Part shown: piece by piece, positions 9,942 to 17,590 of the stretch
Layout of the letters: each line of letters starts with the position of its first letter
Position numbering within the stretch: the first letter of the stretch is position 1
Origin: Phaeocystidibacter luteus
Lineage (GTDB): Bacteria; Bacteroidota; Bacteroidia; Flavobacteriales; Schleiferiaceae
Length of the DNA: 64,000 bases
Direction of reading: 5' to 3'
Assembly (NCBI RefSeq): GCF_008933115.1
Contig: NZ_WBVO01000002.1
Location: forward strand, 292,297 to 356,296
The notes under the pieces: model-generated
Databases searched by the model: none
Seen by the model: only the letters and a program-made list of their open reading frames with translations
What the model was told of the DNA's origin: nothing
Translations under genes and position numbers: made by a program

Positions 9942-10829
9942 CTACTCTACATCTAGAATGTCCTGCAAATCATCTCCTCCTGCACTCACTTCCTGTGGGT
10001 CCATCTGACGATACATTGCTTGGATAATGCTGAAAACCAGACTTATTATCGCTCCGTACAATAGGAACATCAGTATAGCATACACAACTTCGATGTTTGC
10101 AAATGCCAAGGAGATCAACCCGAAGATCATGACGATTACGACCAACATGATGCCCAACACAAAGAAGGTTCCGAAATTCACCAAGACATTTTTGAAGCCA
10201 CTCGTGAAGCCATGCTGAAGTGCGTCTCCAAATGAGTGATTGCCATAAGCCAAATAGTACGCTGGGAAAATGGTAATCGTTTGTGCCAAGTAGACCAACA
10301 AGTAGAACAAGAAGATTCTTCCTGCGGCGGTCTGCATGATTTCAATCAAAGCCATCTGAGACTCTGACTGCGCATATGGGTCACTCATACTCATACCCTG
10401 TGACATCATATCCATGTAAACCTGGAAAATTTGACCAGCAAGATCGCCCAAGGTGAGGTATCCAAAGAGTATCATCACCAAGAAATTAATCACCGTTAGC
10501 ACCAAGGATATCCCAATAATTGGAACTGCTTTTTTGAATCCCTTGAAGGCGTCTGAAAAGGATACCTTCCCAAAATAGGCGCTATCAGCGATGTAACCAT
10601 AACCATATAGGAGTGGCGAGATGAGAAGGAATAGCAAAGTCATTACTGAGATGAAAATGCCAAACTGGCCCGCTTGCAATGATGACGAGCCTACCGCTCC
10701 GGCTATCATTGCTACTACAAAGAAGGCCGCGAATACTACAAGACTAAAAAGCAGATGCCAGCCGATTGACTTTCCGAAAATTTTAAAACCGAGACTGAAG
10801 TTCGTCCCAAAGGATACCTTGTTATTCAT
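9942..10829 (-). CDS. Multi-pass membrane protein of unknown function
   Basis: A 295-aa protein with about six hydrophobic segments: near residues 20-48, 52-80, 98-125, 168-195, 212-240 and 243-272. The segments are separated by short loops, and one longer loop is rich in Met and Ser (about 135-155). Amphipathic stretches before pairs of helices (FSLGFKIFGKSIGWHLL, FSDAFKGFKKAVPIIG, FGDALQHGFTSGFKNVL) give a three-fold repeated look like YciC/DUF975-type integral proteins. The acidic tail (DDLQDILDVE) would be cytoplasmic. It is divergent from ribF and shares the 69-base region between them. No substrate or partner can be named. Confidence 0.75.
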   Translation of the reverse strand: MNNKVSFGTNFSLGFKIFGKSIGWHLLFSLVVFAAFFVVAMIAGAVGSSSLQAGQFGIFISVMTLLFLLISPLLYGYGYIADSAYFGKVSFSDAFKGFKKAVPIIGISLVLTVINFLVMILFGYLTLGDLAGQIFQVYMDMMSQGMSMSDPYAQSESQMALIEIMQTAAGRIFLFYLLVYLAQTITIFPAYYLAYGNHSFGDALQHGFTSGFKNVLVNFGTFFVLGIMLVVIVMIFGLISLAFANIEVVYAILMFLLYGAIISLVFSIIQAMYRQMDPQEVSAGGDDLQDILDVE

Positions 10830-10870
10830 AATTGATTAGTTGTTAGAGATGCCTAAAGCTACTGGATTTT

Positions 10871-10878
10871 TACCTTTG
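10871..10878 (+). promoter_or_regulatory. ribF promoter, -7 element
   Basis: TACCTTTG, a full match to TAnnTTTG, 20 bases upstream of the ribF ATG. No convincing -33 TTTG at normal spacing. Confidence 0.5.
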
Positions 10879-10898
10879 GTTTCAAATTACTCGCGTAC

Positions 10899-11828
10899 AT
10901 GAAAGTCTATCACTCCATCGATTCCTTCGAAACGATATCGAATGCGGTCGTTACTACAGGAACTTTTGATGGTGTGCATGTTGGCCACCGGAAGATTATT
11001 CAGCGATTGAACGAAGTCGCCGCCAAGAACAATGGGGAGTCCGTGCTCCTGACTTTTCACCCCCATCCTCGTGTTGTTTTGCAGCCAGACATGGAACTCA
11101 AACTCCTCACCAACCTGGATGAGAAAATTGCGCTTCTCGAAGATGCTGGACTCGATCATCTTATTATCCATCCGTTCACAAGAGAGTTCTCGCGTACGAG
11201 CTCACTCGAGTTTGTGAGGAATCTAATCGTGAACAAGATTGGCGCGAAGCACCTGGTTATTGGATACGATCACCACTTTGGTAGAAATCGCGAGGGAAGC
11301 TTCGACCACCTCGTGGAATTTGGTCCCGTTTATGGCTTTGACGTAGAGGAAATACCCGCCCAAGATATCGACGATGTAAACGTGAGCAGCACCAAAATTC
11401 GAAATGCTTTAACCGAGGGAGACGTAGAAACCGCACACAAGTATCTCACCTATCCTTTTCACGTTTCAGGATGGGTAGTGAAAGGCGATCAAATTGGTCA
11501 TACCATCGGGTTTCCTACCGCTAATGTGGAGATTAACGATGTGAACAAGCTGATTCCAACCGATGGAGTATATGCCGTTCGCGTGAAACTATCCGACGGT
11601 TCCGTTAAAAGTGGAATGTGCAACATCGGACATCGACCAACCGTTCACGGAAGAGAACGCCGCATCGAAGTAAACCTCTTCGACTATAGTGGAGATCTCT
11701 ACGGCGAGAAACTTGTCGTACGATTCTACCATCGGATTCGGGCAGAACAGAAGTTTGAAGGAGTGGAAGCGCTCAAAACTCAATTACACAAAGATGAAGT
11801 GGAAGCTCGCCGTTTGTTGGACGCTTAG
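10899..11828 (+). CDS. ribF: Bifunctional riboflavin kinase / FAD synthetase
   Basis: A 309-aa enzyme converting riboflavin to FMN and then FAD in the cytoplasm. The N-terminal nucleotidyltransferase part has GTFDGVHVGH (residues 21-30), LTFHPHPRVVL and DHHFGRNREGSF. The C-terminal riboflavin kinase part has GDQIGHTIGFPTANV (about 197-211) and GMCNIGHRPTV. Length and domain order fit the standard prokaryotic enzyme. The last 35 bases overlap the next gene in another frame, so the two are likely co-translated. A TACCTTTG promoter element sits 20 bases upstream. Confidence 0.97.
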   Translation: MKVYHSIDSFETISNAVVTTGTFDGVHVGHRKIIQRLNEVAAKNNGESVLLTFHPHPRVVLQPDMELKLLTNLDEKIALLEDAGLDHLIIHPFTREFSRTSSLEFVRNLIVNKIGAKHLVIGYDHHFGRNREGSFDHLVEFGPVYGFDVEEIPAQDIDDVNVSSTKIRNALTEGDVETAHKYLTYPFHVSGWVVKGDQIGHTIGFPTANVEINDVNKLIPTDGVYAVRVKLSDGSVKSGMCNIGHRPTVHGRERRIEVNLFDYSGDLYGEKLVVRFYHRIRAEQKFEGVEALKTQLHKDEVEARRLLDA

Positions 11829-12372
11829 TGTGCTGTCTTTTTCGTCATTCGCTCAAGAGTTGGTGGAGTACGACGACCTAGACGAGGCACTCGAGAATCC
11901 GCTAGAAGTACGCCACCTCGAGCTGAGAAAGGAACACTACACAGAGATTCCGGCCGAGGTTTGGCTCTTCCCAAATTTGGAGGTCCTCGACCTTGGAAAG
12001 AACGACCTTACCACCCTGCCAGATTCCATCGCTGAGCTGAAGAACCTTCGAGTAATCATTCTGGAGAAGAACGATTTCTCGGTATTTCCCATAGCGCTCC
12101 TCGCAATCGATTCGCTGGAAGAAATTTATTTATCCGACTGCCCAGTAGAAGCCATTCCAGAGAATATCGACGAGCTGACAAACCTTCGAATCCTCGATTT
12201 GTGGCATTCCAATATAGAAGGTATTCCGGCCACAATCGGAAATTTGACAAAACTGGAACGTCTAGACCTCCGTCAAACCTTTTTCTCGCAGCAGGCATTC
12301 GACGAACAGTTTCCCAAAGACTTTACTAAAGCTAACGTGCAACTGACTTCAGGATGTGATTGCCAGGATTGA
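11794..12372 (+). CDS. Secreted leucine-rich-repeat protein
   Basis: A 192-aa exported protein with a signal peptide (MKWKLAVCWTLSVLSFSSFAQ). Six or so leucine-rich repeats follow, in the LxxLDLxxNxLxxLPxxI style (for example NLEVLDLGKNDLTTLPDSI and LRVIILEKNDFSVFP). A short tail ends in CDCQD. The start at 11794 is chosen because it begins the signal peptide; upstream codons in this frame are an overlap with ribF. LRR proteins usually bind other proteins. No enzyme domain is present and no T9SS sorting domain is seen. The final Cys pair may form a disulfide or bind a metal. Confidence 0.8.
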   Translation: MKWKLAVCWTLSVLSFSSFAQELVEYDDLDEALENPLEVRHLELRKEHYTEIPAEVWLFPNLEVLDLGKNDLTTLPDSIAELKNLRVIILEKNDFSVFPIALLAIDSLEEIYLSDCPVEAIPENIDELTNLRILDLWHSNIEGIPATIGNLTKLERLDLRQTFFSQQAFDEQFPKDFTKANVQLTSGCDCQD

Positions 12373-12709
12373 AAGGCGCGAGGAAGCAGGCGAGAGGCCT
12401 GAGGCGTGAGGCTTGAGGCCGGTTGAGCATGGTTGTAGCGTGGGATGCTGGTTTTCCGGGCTGGAAAATCTAGGTGAGAAGTAATGGGTAAGTTTTTGAT
12501 GAAGTGGAGTTTGGTGAGTCAAAAGTGGCTTTCTTAGCCTTTAGCCTTTAGCCTTTAGCCTTTGGCCTTTAGCTTCAAGCCTTTTTTTGCGTTTTTGCTT
12601 TTGGCGTTTTTGCGAGAACCACGCAAGAACCACGCAAAAACCACACGACAAAAAAAAGCGCCGCGCAAGTTTCCTCACGCGACGCCAATGCAAATTGAGA
12701 GCAGAGGTC
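12373..12709. repeat. Non-coding region with inverted arrays of 7-bp repeats
   Basis: This 337-base gap lies between two convergent genes and holds no credible ORF. At 12394-12421 there are four copies of a 7-bp unit gaggcNt. At 12534-12582 there are seven copies of ttagcct or close variants, whose complement shares the aggc core, so the arrays are in opposite orientation with about 110 bases between them. At about 12615-12647 an 11-base unit aaccacgcaag is repeated nearly three times. The receptor terminator lies at the right end (12650-12685). Confidence 0.75.
12650..12685 (-). terminator. Strong intrinsic terminator of the thiamine-regulated TonB receptor
   Basis: On the minus strand a 12-bp stem (GCGTCGCGTGAG paired with CTTGCGCGGCGC, using three G-T wobbles) closes a GAAA tetraloop. 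It is followed by eight T. It begins 24 bases after the receptor stop. Confidence 0.93.
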
Positions 12710-15079
12710 TTAGAAACTAAACTCTACCCCTAACATATAGTTGATAGGTGCCTGAGGATAGAATCCCATGCCGTAGTACTGTTGGCCACCAAAAGCATAG
12801 GAGTATGAGTATCCATTTGGTGCATAGCTGGCGCTGAATACATTCAAAGCTGATACATACGCACGTATACGCTTCACATCTTCCAATGCCCATTGTCCCG
12901 ATAATCGCAAGTCGGTCACGAAGTACTCTGGAAGTACCAATCCTTCTAGTCCGGTGTTGCTCAAGTATTGCTTACCTACGTACCTCGGTGTAATGGAAAG
13001 ATCTAAGTTCTTCGGCAAGTGCGCCGTTGCCGTTAGGTTCGCAATAATAGAAGGTGAGTAGGAGATTGGCGTGTTACCTCTAGACACGAGGCCTTGTCCA
13101 ATTACTTCTTCCACATAATCAAGGTTGCGGTTGTCACTGAAGGTGATGTTTTCGCTGATCGTAAACTGCGGAATAGGCTTCCAAGTAGATGAAATCTCAA
13201 TCCCTGCACGGTACGACTCCCCTACATTTTCACGTATTGGCGCACCTACAGAATTGAGTTCGCCAGTCAGTGCAAGTTGGTTTGTGTAGTACATGAAGTA
13301 CCCATTCACACTCCAACTGAAGTTGGTTGATCGTCCTTCGTAACCAACCTCTACATCCTGCAAACGCTCCGCTTCAGGCATGGCCTCGCCCGTAATCGCC
13401 GAGTTGAAGTAGTCTACACGATTAGGCTCGCGATTCGCTAAGGCGTAACTCGCATAAAGTCGACTGTTTGCCATGCGGTAAACCAATCCAGCCTTTGGGT
13501 TGAAGAACTGAAGGTCATCTTCAAAGTCGAATACCACATTTTCCTCTTCCGTTCCGCCACCACTGTAGTTCACCGTTCTAACTTGCATATCTGCATAAAT
13601 AGAAAGCGCATCACTTATGGCGTAATCAGCTTTTACATATGCGTTGATGTTCGTTTTGACGCTGTTGTTGAAGTAAAATTCGTGATTCGGGTCGGCATCA
13701 TTAATCCATCTCGCCCAAATTACGTTGCCATAATGGTCACCGTCATACTGATTCCAACCACCGCCGACAATCACGTTTACATTTCCAATATTACCAGTGG
13801 CATTCGCTACAACACCGTAGAAGTGGTTGTCGAGCCAAAGTCTGCGCGCCAAATCGGTTGTGGCAATGGTCGTGGTGTCAATAACAACGGGTGTTAGACC
13901 GTAATCCACGTGATTTTCATCTTCTCTAAACTCTTCATAGTAACCTGCGCCTCTAGTGTAGAAACCGGATAATCCGAGTTTCCAACCCGATTCTAAGTTG
14001 TGGTTGATGTGGAGTTGGTAGTAATCCTGACCATAGTTGTCAACCTGATCATCGTAGAACTTCACATTTCCATTTTCGTCAGTGTACAAACCAGCTGGGT
14101 TGAAAGTAGGGTCGGCCTCGTAGGTTGCTGAATCGGTGCCGTACCAAGCCTGATACGTACGCTCTCTACCGCCGAAAACTACAGCTTGGATAGTAGTGTT
14201 TTCAGCCTGATAACCGAGTGCCAAATAGTAACTTCTGAGGTCGCTGCTCGCACGATCAATCCAGCCATCACTCGTGATTCTAGAAGCTCTACCGTCTAGT
14301 GTCCAGTGGCCGTCAATCAACCCAGTACCAAAGTTCAAGGTGTAGCGCTGCGTGTTGAAGGAGCCACCACCGATGTGTACATCAGCATAAGCATCCTTCG
14401 TGAAGCTCTTCGTTTGCATGTTAATACTCGCACCAAATGCACCAGCACCATTCGTAGAGGTTCCTACACCGCGCTGAATCTGCATGCTGCTCAGGCTGGA
14501 AGCAAGATCGGGTGTGTTTACCCAGAATACGCCTTGCGATTCTTGGTCGTTTACCGGTACACCATTGATGGTGACATTGATTCGTGTTTGGTCGCTACCG
14601 CGGATACGAAGACCCGTATATCCGATGCCTGCGCCGGCGTCAGAAGTAGTCACAACCGATGGAGTGTTTTCCAGAATGTACGGCATGTCACGTGCTACAT
14701 CATTCTGTTCGATTTCCTCTTCGCTGTAATCGGTTCTGGCCACAGGGTCATCGTCAGTCGCGCGAATGGCCGAAACTTCTACTGAAGTCAGGACCTGTTC
14801 ATTCGGGACGAGGTTCACTGTGATGAAACCAGAAACTTCGGCTCCGATTTCGAAAGTTTCAAAACCGATGGCTCTGACCTTGACCTCTTCTCCGCTCTGT
14901 GCCTCTATGGTAAACGAACCATCTGGCAAGGTTGAAACGCGTTCGGATTGAGTGAAAACAACGGCATAGTCGACAGGTTCGCCGTTGGATTGATTAAGCA
15001 CTTTCCCGGATACAGTCCTCTGCGCGAGTGCGCCGACAGACAATAGAAGGAAAATGCCAAGCATAGAAAATTGCTTCAT
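12710..15079 (-). CDS. TonB-dependent receptor under TPP riboswitch control (putative thiamine or precursor uptake)
   Basis: A 789-aa outer-membrane receptor. It has a signal peptide (residues 1-19, ending ALAQ) and a carboxypeptidase-like regulatory domain (about 20-95, GKVLNQSNGEPVDYAVV to ITVNLVP). The plug covers about 115-225 (GYTGLRIRGSDQTRINVTINGVPVNDQESQG), and the barrel ends in the typical VEFSF. Its leader contains a clear TPP riboswitch, so it is likely repressed when thiamine pyrophosphate is plentiful. The expected cargo is therefore thiamine or a pyrimidine/thiazole precursor. Upstream genes include a YkoF-like thiamine-binding protein and a NadR-like ATPase, supporting this reading. 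It ends at a strong terminator. The substrate call is regulatory inference. Confidence 0.92.
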   Translation of the reverse strand: MKQFSMLGIFLLLSVGALAQRTVSGKVLNQSNGEPVDYAVVFTQSERVSTLPDGSFTIEAQSGEEVKVRAIGFETFEIGAEVSGFITVNLVPNEQVLTSVEVSAIRATDDDPVARTDYSEEEIEQNDVARDMPYILENTPSVVTTSDAGAGIGYTGLRIRGSDQTRINVTINGVPVNDQESQGVFWVNTPDLASSLSSMQIQRGVGTSTNGAGAFGASINMQTKSFTKDAYADVHIGGGSFNTQRYTLNFGTGLIDGHWTLDGRASRITSDGWIDRASSDLRSYYLALGYQAENTTIQAVVFGGRERTYQAWYGTDSATYEADPTFNPAGLYTDENGNVKFYDDQVDNYGQDYYQLHINHNLESGWKLGLSGFYTRGAGYYEEFREDENHVDYGLTPVVIDTTTIATTDLARRLWLDNHFYGVVANATGNIGNVNVIVGGGWNQYDGDHYGNVIWARWINDADPNHEFYFNNSVKTNINAYVKADYAISDALSIYADMQVRTVNYSGGGTEEENVVFDFEDDLQFFNPKAGLVYRMANSRLYASYALANREPNRVDYFNSAITGEAMPEAERLQDVEVGYEGRSTNFSWSVNGYFMYYTNQLALTGELNSVGAPIRENVGESYRAGIEISSTWKPIPQFTISENITFSDNRNLDYVEEVIGQGLVSRGNTPISYSPSIIANLTATAHLPKNLDLSITPRYVGKQYLSNTGLEGLVLPEYFVTDLRLSGQWALEDVKRIRAYVSALNVFSASYAPNGYSYSYAFGGQQYYGMGFYPQAPINYMLGVEFSF

Positions 15080-15108
15080 GATAAGATGCTTATCACGAGA
15101 AACAGGGG
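15080..15108 (-). promoter_or_regulatory. Possible expression platform of the TPP riboswitch
   Basis: Between aptamer and start codon the minus strand holds CCCCTGT (complement of 15102-15108), which is complementary to ACAGGGG at the 5' edge of the aptamer. Next comes a 7-bp hairpin TGATAAG-CAT-CTTATCA, whose last base is the A of the receptor ATG. These could switch access to the start codon. There is no U-tract, so translational control is likelier than termination. This is inference from base pairing by eye. Confidence 0.4.
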
Positions 15109-15141
15109 CAATTACTCGCTTGGATTTCGTTTGTAGTTAAT

Positions 15142-15218
15142 AATTCCCTTGGCAGCATTACCTGCCCAGGTTCAAAGGGTATAATCTCAGTCCGCTGGTA
15201 AGCGGACACCCCTGTGAG
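15142..15218 (-). promoter_or_regulatory. TPP riboswitch (THI element)
   Basis: Read on the minus strand, all landmark pieces of the THI box occur in order. They are ACAGGGGTG, a P3 stem TCCGC-TTACCA-GCGGA, the invariant CTGAGA, TACCCTTTGAACCTG, and the P4/P5 arm GGCAGGTAATGCTGCC closing with AAGGGAA. Layout and spacing match known TPP aptamers such as E. coli thiM. It lies 62 bases upstream of the TonB receptor ATG and just after a promoter-like TACCTTCG. Confidence 0.96.
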
Positions 15219-15226
15219 ATCTGGCG

Positions 15227-15234
15227 CGAAGGTA
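15227..15234 (-). promoter_or_regulatory. Promoter of the riboswitch transcript, -7 element
   Basis: The minus strand reads TACCTTCG, seven of eight bases of TAnnTTTG. A CTTG lies 21 bases upstream in place of the -33 TTTG. The predicted start falls at the first bases of the TPP aptamer, which is where a riboswitch promoter should be. Confidence 0.5.
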
Positions 15235-15311
15235 TTGAGGATATTTTGAAAACGACAAGGTTCCGCGTGGAATAGTGCGCTAAATGGGCGAAGCGGGCGA
15301 CAATCAGCCTC

Positions 15312-15824
15312 TTACAGAAGTGCTTTTAATGCCCGTTTTGCATTGGCAAGCCGATCTTTTCCTTGGCCAGAAACGATGTGATAGGGGGTGTCGACAGTTT
15401 TAAGCTTTTCAACATACCGTTCCATGAGCTCTTCTCTGCGAGTGGGATGCTCACGCAAGGGGTCCTCTTCCCATTCGAGGTCTATGTCCATCAGGAGGTA
15501 AACATCCGGCTGATTCGACTTCCATAGGTCTACCCACTTTTGTGGACATAAGCCATATTTGACCTCCCACCAAATGATGAAGGTGAGCAGATCGGTATCG
15601 CACACAAGAATTCCTGCGTCCGATCTAAGCGCCGTAAGCTGTGAGTCAAGCTGAAGAGCGGACATCTTGTGCATGTCGGACTCATCGTATGACCGGCCTA
15701 AATTTTCTAGATATTCTCTTGCCATTTCGTCCACATACGCCGCCTCGAGCTCTGAAGCCATGGCCTTTGCGATGGTAGACTTACCCGTTGATTCGGGTCC
15801 GGTTATGACAACCGTTTTAGGCAT
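15312..15824 (-). CDS. NadR-like P-loop ATPase/kinase, possibly for thiamine salvage
   Basis: A 170-aa protein of the NadR ribosylnicotinamide-kinase-like (AAA_28) family. The P-loop GPESTGKST is at residues 8-16, followed by DEMAREYLENLG, LVCDTDLLTFIIWWEVKYG (Walker B-like) and REHPTRREELMERY (lid). Only the kinase domain is present; there is no nucleotidyltransferase or DNA-binding part. In Bacteroidota such genes often sit beside PnuC-type vitamin transporters. Here it overlaps a YkoF-like thiamine-binding gene by 8 bases and is followed by a TPP riboswitch. Phosphorylation of imported thiamine or of nicotinamide riboside are both possible; context favours thiamine. Confidence 0.8.
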   Translation of the reverse strand: MPKTVVITGPESTGKSTIAKAMASELEAAYVDEMAREYLENLGRSYDESDMHKMSALQLDSQLTALRSDAGILVCDTDLLTFIIWWEVKYGLCPQKWVDLWKSNQPDVYLLMDIDLEWEEDPLREHPTRREELMERYVEKLKTVDTPYHIVSGQGKDRLANAKRALKALL

Positions 15825-16089
15825 ACGGGGTTATGTCAACCGACTCAGATAGGTCTCCGCCCAAAACCTTCATCACAAACGAGGCCTTGCCTTCTTCCGT
15901 GAAGGTTCGCTCGATTTCGCGTTGAAGTGCAGGAAATACGACATCGCTTTCTCCGATTATGAGCGTGCTTGAGTAAGAGGTAATCGCTTTAATTCCATCG
16001 TATTCGTTCATTTTAACAATGAAAGAATCGACAATGCGGAGGTAATCCGAGGAAAGCGGATAACAGGAAATTTCTACCGTAAAAATCAT
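15817..16089 (-). CDS. YkoF-like thiamine/HMP-binding protein, single domain
   Basis: A 90-aa ferredoxin-like-fold protein. The pattern EISCYPLSSDYLRIVDSFI, STLIIGESDVVFPAL and SFVMKVLGGDL lines up with one half of the tandem Bacillus YkoF protein, which binds thiamine and its pyrimidine moiety HMP. It has no signal peptide, so it is cytoplasmic. It overlaps the upstream GGGP-synthase gene by 4 bases and the downstream NadR-like gene by 8, so all three are likely co-translated. Members of this size dimerise to build the binding site. The nearby TPP riboswitch supports a thiamine role. Family assignment is from memory of the motif pattern. Confidence 0.75.
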   Translation of the reverse strand: MIFTVEISCYPLSSDYLRIVDSFIVKMNEYDGIKAITSYSSTLIIGESDVVFPALQREIERTFTEEGKASFVMKVLGGDLSESVDITPYA

Positions 16090-16835
16090 GCTTGTGTTTT
16101 AGCGGAAAGTGCATGTAACTGAAGCGCGATGTCTTCTAGAAGTTGAGGGTCCTTTTCAGCTGCATTACCTACCACGACAACGTCCGCTCCTGCGCGGGCC
16201 GAGCGAAGAGCTTCTTCTACACTGCGTATGCCTCCACCAACGATGAGAGGAACATCAACTGCGTTGCGAACTGCGCCAACCATATCTGCTGAAACAGGAT
16301 TCATCGCACCGCTGCCCGCATCTAAGTATATGTGATTCAATCCCAACATTTCTCCAGCCATGGCCGTACATGCGGCAATGTCTGGCTTGTCGGCTGGAAG
16401 AGGTAACGACCCCGATATGTACGAAGCGGTAGTTGGTCTTCCACCGTCAACCAACATATAGCCTGTTGAGATGGTTTCGAGATTGAACTGACGGATAAGT
16501 GGTGCAGCAATTACGTGCTGACCGATAAGGAGTTCCGGGTTTCTTCCAGAGATGAGAGAGAGGAATAGAAGCGCATCGGCTTCGGGAGTAACTTGTAGTG
16601 AACTGCCTGGGAACAGGATAATTTTCGCTTCAGTTAATGACTTAAGCGTCTTTATATGTTCGTCGAGTTCATACTTGGTCAATAAGCTGCCTCCGAAGAA
16701 AATCAACTCAATTCCACTTCGATTGATTACATCGGCAATACGGGAAAGGTAGTCTGTACCTGACTTATCGGGGTCGATAAGCACGGCCAGCGCCTTCTTG
16801 TTTTGCCGACGCAACTCTTTCAAATATGTATTCAT
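16086..16835 (-). CDS. Geranylgeranylglyceryl/heptaprenylglyceryl phosphate synthase family (PcrB-like)
   Basis: A roughly 249-aa TIM-barrel prenyltransferase that joins a polyprenyl diphosphate to sn-glycerol-1-phosphate, making an ether lipid precursor. Signature pieces are LIDPDKSG near the N-terminus, FFGGSLLT, LFPGSSLQVTPEADALLFLSLISGRNPELLIG, YLDAGSGA, and the phosphate loop VGGGIRSVEEA with ADVVVVGNAAEKDP. The ATG at 16835 (MNTYLKELRRQ) is preferred; an in-frame ATG at 16847 is also possible. It lies between a phosphopantetheinyl transferase and the thiamine-binding gene. The product lipid in Bacteroidota is little characterised. Confidence 0.92.
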   Translation of the reverse strand: MNTYLKELRRQNKKALAVLIDPDKSGTDYLSRIADVINRSGIELIFFGGSLLTKYELDEHIKTLKSLTEAKIILFPGSSLQVTPEADALLFLSLISGRNPELLIGQHVIAAPLIRQFNLETISTGYMLVDGGRPTTASYISGSLPLPADKPDIAACTAMAGEMLGLNHIYLDAGSGAMNPVSADMVGAVRNAVDVPLIVGGGIRSVEEALRSARAGADVVVVGNAAEKDPQLLEDIALQLHALSAKTQA

Positions 16836-16873
16836 CGAGTGGCCCATTGGATGGTTTTTGCAAACCTACGAAA

Positions 16874-17518
16874 TCACGGTGAAAGCGGTATTTCACTTAC
16901 GGCGTAAACTACATATTGGTTTGCATGAAAAAACCAACCGATTTTGCACGGGATATTTTCATCATCCGTAACTATCGCAGCGTCAACCGTTCCAGATTCA
17001 GAAACAGTGATTGGGTCAATGAATAAATGTTTCTTGAATTCTATTCCACCCATTCTGTGAAGTTTGAAAAGTGCCTCTTTCGCTCCCCACAGAATTTGAA
17101 GCTTGAATTGCGAATCGCCTCTGGCCACGTCATCAAGTTCGGCCATGTTCAAAAACTTCGTGGCTAAGCGAGATAACTTGGGACGCTCGGGTTCAACGTC
17201 TATTCCAACCCGGCGATTAGGGTGGTGGATGGCTGCTCCGTATTCTTGACTGTGCGCTAGCGAAATATAACCTGGGCCATCGAGAATAGGACATCTCCCT
17301 TCGTAATGCAGCATGTATTGGGGTCGCAATAGGCGTAGTGCGGTACGTGAAGCAATGAACTCTTTGCGCTTATGTTCGTGGTGAATCCTTTCATCAAGCC
17401 GACGGATGTCGTTCGGATGAAGGTTTACAGAATCGGCTTCCGTCACCTGATCAGTAGCGATTAAATTGATGGATACGTGATCCTCAGGATAATAGAGATG
17501 ATGTTCAGGGGATTCCAC
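16874..17518 (-). CDS. 4'-phosphopantetheinyl transferase superfamily protein
   Basis: A 214-aa Sfp/AcpT-type enzyme that moves phosphopantetheine from CoA onto carrier proteins. The family motifs are visible: [24 protein letters not shown] (metal-binding Asp and Glu), and [14 protein letters not shown] (the WxxKEAxxK element). The start at 17518 is a GTG; no early ATG exists in the frame, so the exact start is uncertain. It heads the minus-strand run leading to the thiamine genes and diverges from ahcY. The carrier protein it modifies cannot be told from this window. Confidence 0.92.
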   Translation of the reverse strand: MESPEHHLYYPEDHVSINLIATDQVTEADSVNLHPNDIRRLDERIHHEHKRKEFIASRTALRLLRPQYMLHYEGRCPILDGPGYISLAHSQEYGAAIHHPNRRVGIDVEPERPKLSRLATKFLNMAELDDVARGDSQFKLQILWGAKEALFKLHRMGGIEFKKHLFIDPITVSESGTVDAAIVTDDENIPCKIGWFFHANQYVVYAVSEIPLSP

Positions 17519-17552
17519 TTTGAACTTGGGAGTGATTTCGATGTTAGAGTTG

Positions 17553-17560
17553 TATCTTTG
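17553..17560 (+). promoter_or_regulatory. ahcY promoter, -7 element
   Basis: TATCTTTG, a full TAnnTTTG match, 30 bases upstream of the ahcY ATG at 17591. A CTTG occurs 24 bases further upstream, slightly beyond the usual -33 spacing. Confidence 0.6.
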
Positions 17561-17590
17561 CTAGCCGAAATTCACACAATAATAGATAGA

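Noticed and set aside
11689..11828. ribF-LRR overlap as a fusion or frameshift
   Set aside because: RibF ends at its normal C-terminus, and the LRR protein has its own signal peptide from the ATG at 11794. A 35-base overlap of separate genes explains it.
12373..12709. Repeats resembling a CRISPR array
   Set aside because: Units are 7 or 11 bases, directly adjacent and without unique spacers; no cas genes nearby.
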